Origin: Actinomycetota bacterium
GTDB lineage: Bacteria; Actinomycetota; Geothermincolia; Geothermincolales; RBG-13-55-18
DNA: 52,012 nucleotides
Assembly (NCBI GenBank): GCA_003598015.1
Contig: QZKE01000095.1
Coordinates: forward strand, 1 to 52,012
Direction of reading: 5' to 3'
The notes below the pieces were generated by a model that saw only the letters and a program-made list of their open reading frames with translations, was not told the DNA's origin and searched no databases. Below, piece by piece: positions 1-8,725 of the stretch; positions within the stretch are counted from its first letter, which is position 1, and every line of letters begins with the position of its first letter. The position numbers and the translations under genes are program-made.

Positions 1-60
1 CAGGAGGAAAGAAGTGTGGCGTCACTCAAATCCCCATGTATATATGCTGGACATATGGCT

Positions 61-93
61 CAGGCATAAGTCCAGGGCCGACCCCTATGCCTG
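61..93. repeat. Inverted repeat upstream of the flavin oxidase gene
   Basis: Perfect 8-bp arms, CAGGCATA at 61-68 and TATGCCTG at 86-93, flank a 17-nt loop. The element lies about 100 nt before the first gene and could be a hairpin or the end of an upstream transcription unit. No T tract follows, so a terminator is not supported. No gene is visible in 1-198. Confidence 0.3.
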
Positions 94-160
94 ACGCCCA
101 CTCCTCTTGGAGAAGAACCTGATATATAAATATCGTCAGTGTATGATGCGTTTAGGGATA

Positions 161-177
161 TCTGACTAAACGTCAGA
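161..177. promoter_or_regulatory. Palindromic operator candidate (TCTGAC-N5-GTCAGA)
   Basis: A 6-bp inverted repeat with a 5-nt spacer sits directly upstream of the ribosome site of the flavin oxidase gene. Further CGTCAG/CTGACG half-sites occur near 90 and 134. The size and symmetry resemble TetR-type operators. No regulator gene is adjacent, so the link is inference. Confidence 0.4.
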
Positions 178-198
178 ATGATTTGCGGAGGTGGATGC

Positions 199-1845
199 AT
201 GATATCGGACAAGGCATACAAAGACCTCGAGGAAGCGGTTGGTGCGGAAAACGTATCGCGCGAGCCGGCGGTACTGGAAGGCTACACCTGGCAACCGTTC
301 CTCAACGACGATCCCGCGCTATGGATAACCCGCCCCGTTGCGGCAGTGCTCCCGTCAACCACCGAGGAGGTCCAGGGGGTGGTGCGGGCATGCAATCGCC
401 ACGGCCTGAAGTTCAAGGCGCTCTCCACCGGCTGGGGCGCAGCATCCGGCCCCACCAGTGAAGATGTCGTGCAGATCGACATGCGCCGCATGGACAGGAT
501 AGTGGAGATCGACGAACGCAACATGATCGCGGTGGTGGAACCCTACGTCAGCGGGGCCCAGCTGCAGGCCGAGACCATGAAACTCGGTCTGAATACACAC
601 ATCATAGGTGCAGGGCCTTCCTGTTCTCCCCTGGCCAGCGCCACCTCCATGAGCGGGGTGGGCCATGACTGCGTATACATGGCCTACAGCGCCCGCAATG
701 TCCTGGGCGTGGAGTGGGTGCTTCCCGACGGAGAGGTGCTCAGGTTGGGGACCCTGGGGTCGGGACTGGGATGGCACAACGGTGATGGCCCGGGCCCTTC
801 CCTGCGTGGGATCATGCGGGGAGCTTTGGGCGCCCTCTCCGGCCTCGGCGTTTTCACCAGGTGCGCCATAAAGCTCTACAACTGGCCGGGGCCCGCCCGG
901 TTGCAGGCCAAAGGTATCGTCCTCGATTCCGAGGTCGAGATGCCGGAGCACATGCGCTTCTACATGATCTTCTTCCCGGGGCCGCGCGAGTTCGCCGACG
1001 CCATGTATAAGATCGGCGAATCCGAGATCGGCTATGCATCGGTGAGGATAGCGCCGGTGGCCTATACGGCCTTGATGATGCCCCACTCCGGCATGAATAT
1101 TCTGAATACGACGGCGCTGAGGTCGATTCTGGCGGAGACCCTGGCTTATCCCCTGACCTTCGTCCTGGCCGGCAACTCCGAGGAGGAGATAGCCTTTCAG
1201 GAGGCGGTGCTGAAGCAGATTATTCTCGAGGAGAGGGGCTTCATGCTCGACGTGAACAAGATGGGCCCCATGGCGGCCTTCATGCCCCTCAACTTCCTGC
1301 GCGTAAGCATCATCCCCCTGGCCTTCCGGCCCGGGGGCATCTTCGGAACCTGCCTGGACGGCAACGAGGCTCTGGATGTCCAGATGAAATGGGTGGACGC
1401 CATAGCCGAGGCCAAGCAGGAATTCATGGACAGCGGGGCAATCATGGAGGACGGCGGCAACAACCCTTATTTCGTCCCCTACGAAAACAATACCTGGGCG
1501 CACTGCGAGGTTCTCTATGCCTATTCAGTGGACAATGAAGGGAGCCTTGACGCCCTCAACCCCATCGAGTTCTCGTCCACCCTGAAAGCCGTCGAGTTAT
1601 GCATGACCCCCCTTTCGGCCTTCGTCCCACCGGTGCGCAAGACACTGAGCCCGCTGGCCGGCAACTACAACGAGTGGCAGAAGAGAATATCGGCCTCCTT
1701 CGATCCGGGGAGCGCCGCGGACGTTGGGTTTTACACCGACGAGAAGGACTTCGCATACGAGCGTATAGACCCCGAGAAGAAGAAGAGGTTGGAGGAGCTG
1801 CAGGAGAAGCTGAGGTGGACCGAATCCGGACCGCCCACCTATTAG
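199..1845 (+). CDS. FAD-binding oxidase, VAO/PCMH family
   Basis: A flavin-dependent oxidase or dehydrogenase of the vanillyl-alcohol oxidase/4-cresol dehydrogenase superfamily, 548 residues from the ATG at 199. The N-terminal half shows the PCMH FAD-binding pattern: a segment beginning RPVAAVLPSTTEEVQGVVRA, a glycine/serine-rich stretch (KALSTGWGAASGP), then VVEPYVSGAQL and SPLASATSMSGVGHD. The C-terminal half should be the substrate cap, but the substrate cannot be read; phenolic or hydroxyacid substrates are typical of the family. The ORF can be extended seven codons to 178, but GGAGGTG at 187-193 is well placed for 199. No signal peptide is seen, so it is probably cytoplasmic. A palindromic operator candidate lies at 161-177. 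The next gene is convergent. Confidence 0.8.
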   Translation: MISDKAYKDLEEAVGAENVSREPAVLEGYTWQPFLNDDPALWITRPVAAVLPSTTEEVQGVVRACNRHGLKFKALSTGWGAASGPTSEDVVQIDMRRMDRIVEIDERNMIAVVEPYVSGAQLQAETMKLGLNTHIIGAGPSCSPLASATSMSGVGHDCVYMAYSARNVLGVEWVLPDGEVLRLGTLGSGLGWHNGDGPGPSLRGIMRGALGALSGLGVFTRCAIKLYNWPGPARLQAKGIVLDSEVEMPEHMRFYMIFFPGPREFADAMYKIGESEIGYASVRIAPVAYTALMMPHSGMNILNTTALRSILAETLAYPLTFVLAGNSEEEIAFQEAVLKQIILEERGFMLDVNKMGPMAAFMPLNFLRVSIIPLAFRPGGIFGTCLDGNEALDVQMKWVDAIAEAKQEFMDSGAIMEDGGNNPYFVPYENNTWAHCEVLYAYSVDNEGSLDALNPIEFSSTLKAVELCMTPLSAFVPPVRKTLSPLAGNYNEWQKRISASFDPGSAADVGFYTDEKDFAYERIDPEKKKRLEELQEKLRWTESGPPTY

Positions 1846-2032
1846 CCCAGAACCTGCCGCGAGGAGCCGGAGGTGACGCCGCAGTCGCGTCTGCGGCGGG
1901 ATAACGACAGCCTCGCGTTTGGCGTAATAACCTCAAGCCCGAGCGGCCCACCCCCGCCTTGTCGGCGCATGGTTGGCCAGGTCCGGTCGATGTATGGACG
2001 GCGCTTGCCGCCGCCAGCCCGGGGCGGCCCCG

Positions 2033-4624
2033 TTACGGATAATTGGTCGCGCAGGCGTTGTAGGTGAGTACGACCGTCTCACCGCCGTGCACGGGCCCGG
2101 ACCAGACGAATATGTCTTGGACGCCGTCCCGGTATATGCATTCGACGCCGGCGGGGTTCCAGCTCAACAACCGTCCCCCTTTCCATGGCGGCAAAAACGA
2201 GATAGGTGTTGATCTGAAGTAGTTGAATTGCGCCGTTGCATCGCCCCACGGATTCGGGTCGGCGGGGGAGACATGCACTATCCTGACCTGGTAATCTGCG
2301 CCCATGGGCATGGCCGGAAGCAGGGCCTCGACCAAGACCTGCTGCAGGGGACTCATACTGGTGGTACTCCTTCCCAGGTATTCCCATCCCTCCCAGGGCG
2401 CCGCCGGGGCGGGCCGCCAGTAGACGTCCCCGTACCAGATATCGCCGCAAGGCTCGCCGTCATACATACCGCTCGCCTTCGCGGCAAACCTTATCTCCAC
2501 CTCCAGTATCTTGGATTCGGAGGTGGACGTCTCGTCCCCTCCGGCGTCCTCCGCCCTCGCGTCGACGTAGATGGACGCCCCGTTCTCGTAGGCGGGGTCC
2601 GCGGCGCAGGAGACCGGGATATATTCGTGGACCTGCCACTCCGCCCACTCCCGCCCGGGGACGCTGAACGCCCTGCTGCCCGAGGAGAATACCTGCGAGG
2701 CCTGGCCGTCGCTCGACTCAATCCTGAGGTCGTAGGCTATCTCGGCGATGCCGGCGTCAGGCCCGGGAGCCTTGGGGTCTTTCGCCTTGATCGTGAAGTC
2801 GAGGAAATCTCCGAGCAGCGCCTTCTCCTGGTCGAACTCGATCACCACCTGCGGTCCGGATAAAGGCAGGTAAAAACGGCAGCTCGGGATGGTCTCGTTG
2901 TCGCAGTCATCCATGGCGCTTACCTGCACCAGCAGCGCGTTGTAACCACGCTCGACCGCGTCGTCCGGGACGTCCTGCACGAAGGATATCTTCTGCCACC
3001 CGCCCGGCTTGCGGTATCCCTCCCAGATGCCCTCCCCGAGCGGATACACGGGCGGCCCGCCGGGTTGGGGCGGGTTTTCGGCCAGATAGACCCGGTAGCT
3101 GACCCACCTGACCCCGCCCCTGACGAACGACTGGTCCAGGTCGATCCTGTCTCGCGCCAGGATGTTTATACCCACGCGTTCCCCGGGCTCTACGGAGCCA
3201 CCCGGGTTGAAGGATACCCTTACCTCCGGGGGAGCCGTGTCCGGGTTCGCCTCCCAGTACTCCTTGGCTATTTCATAGAGCATGTGGATATAATGCACAA
3301 GCTCAATGATCCCGTGTAACCCCTCCAGGGAGGTCAGTACGCTTTCGAACCGGATCATTATCGTGTCCATCAGGTACGCCTGCAGGATGGAGGACTGCCC
3401 TGAGGAAGAAGCGGACGCGGAGCCATCCGGGCCGTCCGGAGAGGGGGGTTCTATCCCCGCGTACTCCTCGAGCAGCGGGATCATCCCGAGCGCGTCGATC
3501 TCCAGGTCAACGTCCGCGAGGTCCTGCAGGGGCTGACCGCTGATGCACAGTTCCCTCACGGCGGCGGCCAGGTCGCAGAAGGGCTCGCGGTACTGGGGGG
3601 TGGCGCAGTAATCGGCGATGTCCTGGAAGAAGGAGGCATACAGGTCCAGCGCGCGTTGCGTGGTATCGCCCGAGTTCAGGTCCGCTCCCACCTCCAGCAG
3701 GATCGCGTTGCTCCTCGCAGCCTCCGTCTCCACCACCACCTCCACGTCGCCGCTCCTCACGTACGGTATCGTGGTGTATATCTCGGTGTCGGACCACGAG
3801 ACTATCTCCTGCGCAGCGTTGCCCCCGAAGGTCACCCTCGAATACGACGGGTCGTATCCCCCGAAGCCGCTTCCGTACAGGTGCAGGTCGTAACCGGGAC
3901 GGGGCGGGTAATCGATCCAGCAGCGCGTCCTGTCCGTGATGACGACGTCGCGATCGGCCTCGATGGTGACCGCCCCGGTCCCCTTCTGCTCTCCGGCCAC
4001 CCAGACCGATATCTCCGCGCTCCCGGGCTGGAGGCCCTCCGGTACGTAGGCCGTGATCGAGGAGGGGCTCCAGGACACTATCTCTGCTATCCTCCCCCCG
4101 ATCATGACCCTGTTGTCCCAGGCCTGCTGGGTACCCATGCCGCTTCCCACCATGGTGACCCGGTCGCCCTTCTGGGCGGCGGTCGGGGTGATGCCGAATG
4201 TGGAGGTGACGGTGTACATTCCGGAACAGGTATATTCCTGCCCCCCGTCCGTTCTGACCTTCACGGCGTGGGCCCCGGGAGGAACGCAGGGCACGGTGGC
4301 GGTTATAGTGTCGCGGCTCCAGGCCTGGACCTGGGCCGGAGTGTCGCCGAAGTAGACGCCACCTTCTCCCTGCGTGCCACCGAAGCGGGCTTCCGGCCGG
4401 GAGTAGATGGTCACCGTGGAGCCTATCTCCCCCCTGCCGGGCGCCAAGTATTCGCATCCCGCCAGAAACAGTAGGAAGCCCAGCGACGGAACAACAAGGA
4501 GGATGACGATGGCCACACTCAGCAACCGGCTCCCGGAGATCCTCGCCGGCGCTCTAATGCCTTTCATAGGTCCTTTTGCCACACCTGTTCGGGATCTTGC
4601 GATGGTCATCCTGCCGTTAATCAT
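2033..4624 (-). CDS. Large lipoprotein with IPT/TIG repeats
   Basis: A predicted cell-surface lipoprotein of 863 residues. A basic N-terminus is followed by a hydrophobic segment ending in a lipobox (LFLAGC, Cys57). Three IPT/TIG immunoglobulin-like domains follow at roughly residues 68-135, 138-215 and 225-305, each with motifs such as SWSxxxITAxVP and GSGxG. The middle is helical and low in recognisable motifs, and the C-terminal half looks like further beta-sandwich domains. The long signal region has several in-frame ATGs; 4624 is chosen because AAAGGCGG lies about 8 nt upstream. Starts at 4606, 4564 or upstream of 4624 remain possible. TIG domains usually mediate binding or act as spacers; no enzyme motif is visible. 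It is convergent with the flavin oxidase and divergent from the septum-protein gene. Confidence 0.75.
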   Translation of the reverse strand: MINGRMTIARSRTGVAKGPMKGIRAPARISGSRLLSVAIVILLVVPSLGFLLFLAGCEYLAPGRGEIGSTVTIYSRPEARFGGTQGEGGVYFGDTPAQVQAWSRDTITATVPCVPPGAHAVKVRTDGGQEYTCSGMYTVTSTFGITPTAAQKGDRVTMVGSGMGTQQAWDNRVMIGGRIAEIVSWSPSSITAYVPEGLQPGSAEISVWVAGEQKGTGAVTIEADRDVVITDRTRCWIDYPPRPGYDLHLYGSGFGGYDPSYSRVTFGGNAAQEIVSWSDTEIYTTIPYVRSGDVEVVVETEAARSNAILLEVGADLNSGDTTQRALDLYASFFQDIADYCATPQYREPFCDLAAAVRELCISGQPLQDLADVDLEIDALGMIPLLEEYAGIEPPSPDGPDGSASASSSGQSSILQAYLMDTIMIRFESVLTSLEGLHGIIELVHYIHMLYEIAKEYWEANPDTAPPEVRVSFNPGGSVEPGERVGINILARDRIDLDQSFVRGGVRWVSYRVYLAENPPQPGGPPVYPLGEGIWEGYRKPGGWQKISFVQDVPDDAVERGYNALLVQVSAMDDCDNETIPSCRFYLPLSGPQVVIEFDQEKALLGDFLDFTIKAKDPKAPGPDAGIAEIAYDLRIESSDGQASQVFSSGSRAFSVPGREWAEWQVHEYIPVSCAADPAYENGASIYVDARAEDAGGDETSTSESKILEVEIRFAAKASGMYDGEPCGDIWYGDVYWRPAPAAPWEGWEYLGRSTTSMSPLQQVLVEALLPAMPMGADYQVRIVHVSPADPNPWGDATAQFNYFRSTPISFLPPWKGGRLLSWNPAGVECIYRDGVQDIFVWSGPVHGGETVVLTYNACATNYP

Positions 4625-4727
4625 GACGGCCGCCTTTCTTTCCATGGAACAGGATATCAGCCATTCCCAAGCGTAGCAGGGGAACCTCACAAAAACCTTA
4701 CAGGAAGCACCCGGGCGCGGTGTTGGA

Positions 4728-4756
4728 TGGACATGTATATTATTGGTGGAATATAA
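4728..4756 (+). promoter_or_regulatory. Sigma-70-type promoter for the DivIC-like gene
   Basis: TGGACA (4728-4733), a 17-nt spacer and a consensus TATAAT (4751-4756) lie about 54 nt before the GTG start at 4810. This is one of the best housekeeping-type promoters in the window. Confidence 0.65.
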
Positions 4757-4809
4757 TGCTATTGGTAGTAAAAAGAGCGTTTGTTGAAAAAAGGGATGAT
4801 TGTATATAG

Positions 4810-5298
4810 GTGAGCAAGAACGAGAAGAGCCGTGCAGTGCATCGAGTGATGGTTACCTCCGGCAGAAGGGAGGAGGTCAGGGTGGGATCACCCCACATGC
4901 GGGTGATTGAAGGCGGCGGGTCGGCCACGCGGCAAGCCGCAAGACCTCCCTCGAAACGCCGGGCATTGCCGGGCAAGGTGAAGAGGAGGCGCAGGATGGC
5001 CGTGGCCATCCTGGTCCTGCTGGCCGCAGGGCTTATCACCTATATCCTGCTCGGGCCGGTAACACGCGTTATCGAGAGCCGTCACAACCTAGCCCAGGCA
5101 GAAGCCCAACTGGCGGAGGAGAGGTCCCGTACCTGGGCCCTGGAGGAGCGCAAGGCCTGGGATATGACGGACAGGTTCGTAGAGCTTGAGGCCCGCGAAA
5201 TGGGTTACGTCAAACCGGGCGAGATTCCCATTGTGGTCCTGGATCACCAGGATGAGGAGCCCGATACCACAAACACCACCGACAGCCCCGGCCCCTGA
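4810..5298 (+). CDS. divIC: Septum formation initiator (DivIC/FtsB-like) protein
   Basis: A small bitopic division protein of 162 residues. It has a basic cytoplasmic N-terminal tail (1-62), one membrane segment (about 63-83), a coiled coil (about 88-118) and a short C-terminal domain with the family motif MGYVKPGE (131-138). DivIC/FtsB proteins join FtsL and FtsQ/DivIB in the divisome. The GTG start is the first codon after an in-frame TAG, with AAGGGA 13 nt upstream, so the spacing is long. In many actinobacteria this gene precedes DUF501 and ppx; here those genes sit about 5.9 kb downstream, separated by lipid and sigma-factor genes. The C-terminal tail is acidic and Thr/Pro-rich. Confidence 0.8.
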   Translation: MSKNEKSRAVHRVMVTSGRREEVRVGSPHMRVIEGGGSATRQAARPPSKRRALPGKVKRRRRMAVAILVLLAAGLITYILLGPVTRVIESRHNLAQAEAQLAEERSRTWALEERKAWDMTDRFVELEAREMGYVKPGEIPIVVLDHQDEEPDTTNTTDSPGP

Positions 5299-5324
5299 GC
5301 ATCTTTCCTGGCCCGACTCTACAC

Positions 5325-6278
5325 CTAGGGCAGGTGTCCGTGCTGCATGCCGCTGCTCTGATGCTCTGCTTCCTGCTGCTCGGTATCTTTTTCGCTCACC
5401 GGGGAGTCCATCTGCGGGGCGCCCGGCGCCGAGGGAGCATCCCCGGACGGCATGGGATCGGGGTCTCCCGCGGCCGGACTGTCGTACGTCCTCTCGCCGG
5501 GAGTGGTGGTTTCTTGTGACGGGGGTTCATCACCGGGAGGACAATTGCCGTTATGCTGCTGTCCCCCGGGCTCCTGCTGCGGGCTTTCCGGTTCTTGCTG
5601 GCCGCGGCGCTGGCGCATATGCATCATCTCCTGGTCGCAGACCCGGTAGGCGCTATCTATGGATTCACAGAGACCGGGAGGCTGGCCCTGGCACATGACC
5701 TGCATTGTGCTTGCCTGCCGGTAGAGCATCTCCTGGAAGTGCGCGGAAAGCTCCTCTGTTTCCCGCGGCGAGGTTGTATCGAAGAGGATTCCCGCGCCCT
5801 CGATGTTGCGGCTGTATTCCCGCGACCAACGGTCGGCTCCCTCCTGGTTGCCCGAGGCCGCCATCTTCTGCAGTTCCTCCATGCGGCGCTCGGAGTACCT
5901 CATCTCCAGGCGTATATCCTCTGTGCTCGAGGGGGTCAGGGTGATACGTGCCCGCTCGAAGAATATCTTGGTACCGTACAGGGGTGAGTCCGGCTGGGCG
6001 TTGTAGGAAAAAGCGTAGGCTCCGGTAGTGGAGACCAGCATCACCATCAGGACCGCCATGGCGACGACAATCACGTGGCGCAGCAGGGCCGGGCTGCGGT
6101 AGGTACGCCTCGCGGCCGCAGGCGCCTTCGCCTCCTCCTGTTGAACAGCCCTCACCCAAACGCGCTGCAGGCCGTGGTCCCTGAGACGGCTCGAGGCCTC
6201 TGGGGTTATCACCTCCGACAGGAAGGTAACGGCCGCCGCCTCTAAAGCTTCTCTCTTGCCTCTTTGCATGAGTGTCAT
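5325..6278 (-). CDS. DUF5667 membrane protein, probable anti-sigma partner
   Basis: A single-pass protein of 317 residues with an N-terminal cytoplasmic part (1-66), a membrane segment (67-88) and an extracytoplasmic DUF5667-type region beginning FSYNAQPDSPLY (90-101), then a long Gln/Pro/Glu-rich, low-complexity tail. Its ATG overlaps the stop of the upstream sigma-factor gene (TGATG), so the two are translationally coupled. Such sigma-adjacent membrane proteins often sequester or sense for their ECF factor. No zinc-binding anti-sigma HxxxCxxC motif is visible, so the anti-sigma role rests on context. A GTG at 6281 is an alternative start. Confidence 0.7.
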   Translation of the reverse strand: MTLMQRGKREALEAAAVTFLSEVITPEASSRLRDHGLQRVWVRAVQQEEAKAPAAARRTYRSPALLRHVIVVAMAVLMVMLVSTTGAYAFSYNAQPDSPLYGTKIFFERARITLTPSSTEDIRLEMRYSERRMEELQKMAASGNQEGADRWSREYSRNIEGAGILFDTTSPRETEELSAHFQEMLYRQASTMQVMCQGQPPGLCESIDSAYRVCDQEMMHMRQRRGQQEPESPQQEPGGQQHNGNCPPGDEPPSQETTTPGERTYDSPAAGDPDPMPSGDAPSAPGAPQMDSPVSEKDTEQQEAEHQSSGMQHGHLP

Positions 6279-6820
6279 CACTTCCAGCCCTGTTCTTCGA
6301 GTGCCTTTCCCAGGCGGCGCAAAGCGCGGTGTTGCATGGCGTTTACCGCCCCCTCGCTGCGCCCGAGGGCTTTCGCCACCTCCGCGTTGCTCATTTCCGC
6401 AAAGTACTTCATGACTATCACCTGCTTCTGGTTGGAAGGCAATCCCTCCAGGGATTCTCTCAACGCCTGCGCCCTTTCACCGTCCTCCAGGCTCTCCGGT
6501 GCGGGCGAAGCGCCGTTCTCCAGGTCATCTCTCAGTGCCTCCCGGCCTCTCCTGCTCCGCTTCCTCTGGTGGTCCACCATGAGGTTGTGGGCTATACGGA
6601 AGGCCCACGCCTTGAAGGGGCCGCGCTTCGGATCGTATGCGCCGATATTCAGCAGGCACTTGAGAAATACCTCCTCGGCGAGGTCTTCCGCGTCTTCCCT
6701 GCACTCCAGGTTCCAATACAGATACCTGTATACGGGATCAACCAGCGTCCCATATATCTCCGCGAAGGCGTCTCTATCACCATCGGCGGTCCGTAGCGCC
6801 AGTTCCTCCAGGGGCGTCAA
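6278..6820 (-). CDS. ECF-type RNA polymerase sigma factor
   Basis: A two-domain sigma-70 family factor of 180 residues. Region 2 is seen in DPVYRYLYW and CREDAEDLAEEVFLK, with FKAWAFRIAHNLMVDHQRK for -10 recognition. Region 4 is the C-terminal helix-turn-helix (LPSNQKQVIVMKYF...NAEVAKALGRSEGAVNAMQHRA). The start appears to be a TTG at 6820 preceded by AAAGG/GGCAGG. The length and lack of regions 1 and 3 fit the ECF class. The downstream overlapping gene encodes a DUF5667 membrane protein that probably controls it. A GGAACC sequence upstream on the same strand could be an ECF -35 element, but no matching -10 at normal spacing is convincing. Confidence 0.85.
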   Translation of the reverse strand: MTPLEELALRTADGDRDAFAEIYGTLVDPVYRYLYWNLECREDAEDLAEEVFLKCLLNIGAYDPKRGPFKAWAFRIAHNLMVDHQRKRSRRGREALRDDLENGASPAPESLEDGERAQALRESLEGLPSNQKQVIVMKYFAEMSNAEVAKALGRSEGAVNAMQHRALRRLGKALEEQGWK

Positions 6821-7093
6821 TTAGCCTGCCTTTCCCTTCACCTATACATACGTTATAAGGTTCCCACATGAACGGCCTTTAGGGCCATGATGTCAATAAT
6901 AGTCTCGGCCGGGTGGGGATAATGAACGAGTGGCCAGGAATGGAGTTATAGGAGGTCTTCCCTGTAAAATTGCCCTTCAAGGGTGGGTGGGTAGAGAAAA
7001 CGACGGAAAAAGCCATTGCGGCAGGGCGTACATGTCGGCCGCCGGGAGCGTATTAAGGGTTAAAAGCGACGAAAGCTGAGGAGGTGAAAAGAT

Positions 7094-7573
7094 TTGAAGA
7101 ACAAGGGAACGATCATCGCGGTGGCCGTGATAGCCCTGGTGCTGCTGGTATCGGCGGGTATAGCCATAGCAGCCGGTGTTGCAGGCGATTCCCAGGAGCG
7201 CTCCAGTGACGCCAGTGCCGCCGGAGATGCCTGCTCCTTCGCTTGCCGTAACAGTGGGGAGGAGAGCAACATCCGCGCCGAGAACTGCACTGGTGAGGAG
7301 AATGGTGCGTGTGAGGGCGATTGCGATCAGAACCAACTGCGCGAGCGCGACTGCGACGGAGACTGCGATGGCGAATGTGTGAATACCCAGAACCGTAACG
7401 GCAACCAGCCGGCGGAGGAAGCCACCGCGACAGGCATGCAGGTGGATACCGGTGCGCGGAACGGAGAATGCGCGGGCGACTGCGATCGCATTCAGGACAG
7501 GCTGTGTGACGGATCCTGTGACGGCGACTGCGACGGTGACGGCACGCAGAGCCAGAACCGCGGCGGCAGATAA
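7094..7573 (+). CDS. Secreted or anchored Cys/Asp-rich CDGDCDG repeat protein
   Basis: A 159-residue protein of unknown function. One hydrophobic segment at about residues 6-27 serves as signal or anchor. The exported part has regularly placed cysteines among Asp, Gly and Glu: CEGDCDQ, CDGDCDGEC, CAGDCD and CDGSCDGDCDGDG. The D-x-D-x-D/G spacing resembles short calcium-binding or metal-binding repeats, and the Cys count suggests disulfides or metal ligands; neither is proven. The start is TTG at 7094, supported by GAGGAGGTG at 7077-7085. A strong terminator candidate follows at 7661. It is divergent from the ECF sigma operon, so regulation by that sigma factor is possible but unsupported by a promoter match. 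Confidence 0.7.
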   Translation: MKNKGTIIAVAVIALVLLVSAGIAIAAGVAGDSQERSSDASAAGDACSFACRNSGEESNIRAENCTGEENGACEGDCDQNQLRERDCDGDCDGECVNTQNRNGNQPAEEATATGMQVDTGARNGECAGDCDRIQDRLCDGSCDGDCDGDGTQSQNRGGR

Positions 7574-7660
7574 GCAATTGGCCGGAGAGCGCGGACGGAT
7601 CTCAGGCAGGGGCCGCACGTGTTCCCCGGGACGCGCTGAGAGATCGCAGAGACTCTACGA

Positions 7661-7690
7661 GAAGGGCCCCTGGTGGGCCCTTTCATTATT
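7661..7690 (+). terminator. Intrinsic terminator after the Cys/Asp-rich gene
   Basis: AAGGGCCC and GGGCCCTT pair around a 5-nt loop and are followed by a T-rich stretch (TTTCATTATT). It separates the peptide gene from the dehydratase pair. Confidence 0.7.
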
Positions 7691-7765
7691 GTCCGCTGCC
7701 AGGCGCGGTGATAGAATCTTCTTGCTCTGCCGGGGAGGGGGAAGATCACGGAAAGGAGTGAGGCC

Positions 7766-8203
7766 ATGGTAGATCACAAGTGGATCGGAAAGGCGTACGG
7801 CCCGATGAAGTACGAGATAGGTCGCGAGAAGATGAAGGAATACGCCGCCGCGGCCAAGGACGGGCGGCCCATCTATCACGACGAGGAATTCGCCGCGACC
7901 ACCGCGTACGGCGATATCGTCGCCATGCCCAATTTCGCAGCGGTGTACGGCCTGCGCGGGGCGGGGATGGTCCTCCTCGACCAGGAGGTCAAGCTCAACC
8001 TGGCCATGCTGGTGCACGGCGCCCAGGAGTTCGAGTGGTTCACTGTAGCCAAGCCCAACGACGTGATCACCGAGACGGGCAAGATCGCGGACATCTACGA
8101 GAAGGGCAACCTGGACTTCGTGGTCTATGAGGGGGAGGCGAGGAACCAGGACGACGAACTGGTATGTCGCTCCCGCGCCACCTTCATCATCCGGGGAGGT
8201 TGA
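7766..8203 (+). CDS. MaoC-like dehydratase, N-terminal-type (HadA-like) subunit
   Basis: A hot-dog-fold protein of 145 residues related to the FAS1-like/MaoC N-terminal dehydratase domain (HadA/HadC). The segment YAAAAKDGRPIYHDEEFAA occupies the place of the hydratase-2 motif, but the catalytic Asp-x4-His pair is not intact. In this family the subunit usually pairs with a catalytic HadB-like partner, which is the next gene five bases downstream. The expected reaction is reversible dehydration of (3R)-hydroxyacyl-thioesters, in fatty-acid synthesis or degradation. AAGGAG lies before the ATG at 7766. Confidence 0.8.
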   Translation: MVDHKWIGKAYGPMKYEIGREKMKEYAAAAKDGRPIYHDEEFAATTAYGDIVAMPNFAAVYGLRGAGMVLLDQEVKLNLAMLVHGAQEFEWFTVAKPNDVITETGKIADIYEKGNLDFVVYEGEARNQDDELVCRSRATFIIRGG

Positions 8204-8208
8204 TAGCC

Positions 8209-8634
8209 ATGGCGGAACTCTGTGGCCTCAAGTATGAAGATATCGCGGTGGGGCAGGAGATCCCCTCCTTCTCCCACAAGTTCGACCGCATGGACGCCAT
8301 CATCTACGCCGGGGCCGGCGGCGACTTCAATCCCATACATACCAACCCGTACTTCGCCAAGGACGTGGCCATGCTCCCCGACGTCATCGCGCACGGCCTC
8401 TTTAATATGGCCCTGTTGGGCAAGACGGTGGTGGATTGGATAGGTGACCCCGGCTATCTGAAGAAGCTCTCCTGTCAGTTCCGCGGCATGGTCATACCGG
8501 AGCAGACGGTGATTTTCAAGGGAAAGGTACGGGAGAAACTCGACGGCAACCTGGTGGTACTGGACGTTTGGGCCGAGAAAGAGGACGGGAGCGAAGTCCT
8601 CAAGGGGGGAGAAGCCACCGTCTTTCTTCCCTGA
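8209..8634 (+). CDS. MaoC-like dehydratase, catalytic (HadB-like) subunit
   Basis: A 141-residue hot-dog enzyme with an intact hydratase-2 signature, GAGGDFNPIHTNPYFA, containing the catalytic Asp and His. It presumably forms a heterodimer with the preceding HadA-like protein and acts on (3R)-hydroxyacyl-CoA or -ACP. The start at 8209 is preceded by GGGGAGGT at 8193-8200; a longer frame from 8164 would overlap the previous gene and has no ribosome site. The two genes form a short operon closed by the terminator at 8689. Confidence 0.85.
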   Translation: MAELCGLKYEDIAVGQEIPSFSHKFDRMDAIIYAGAGGDFNPIHTNPYFAKDVAMLPDVIAHGLFNMALLGKTVVDWIGDPGYLKKLSCQFRGMVIPEQTVIFKGKVREKLDGNLVVLDVWAEKEDGSEVLKGGEATVFLP

Positions 8635-8688
8635 CCTCTGAACGGGGGGTGAGGAGAGCGGCCAACCAGCGTAGCGTCTCGAGAAAGA

Positions 8689-8715
8689 GGGCGCGGTTTC
8701 CCGCGCCCTTATTTT
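8689..8715. terminator. Bidirectional intrinsic terminator
   Basis: GGGCGCGG / CCGCGCCC (8 bp, loop TTTC) followed by TTATTTTC lies between the convergent dehydratase and acyl-CoA dehydrogenase genes. Confidence 0.8.
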
Positions 8716-8725
8716 CTTCGGGAAT

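Noticed and set aside
355-1503. 382-codon antisense frame within the flavin oxidase gene
   Set aside because: The sense strand encodes a clear VAO-family protein; the antisense product has no recognisable features.
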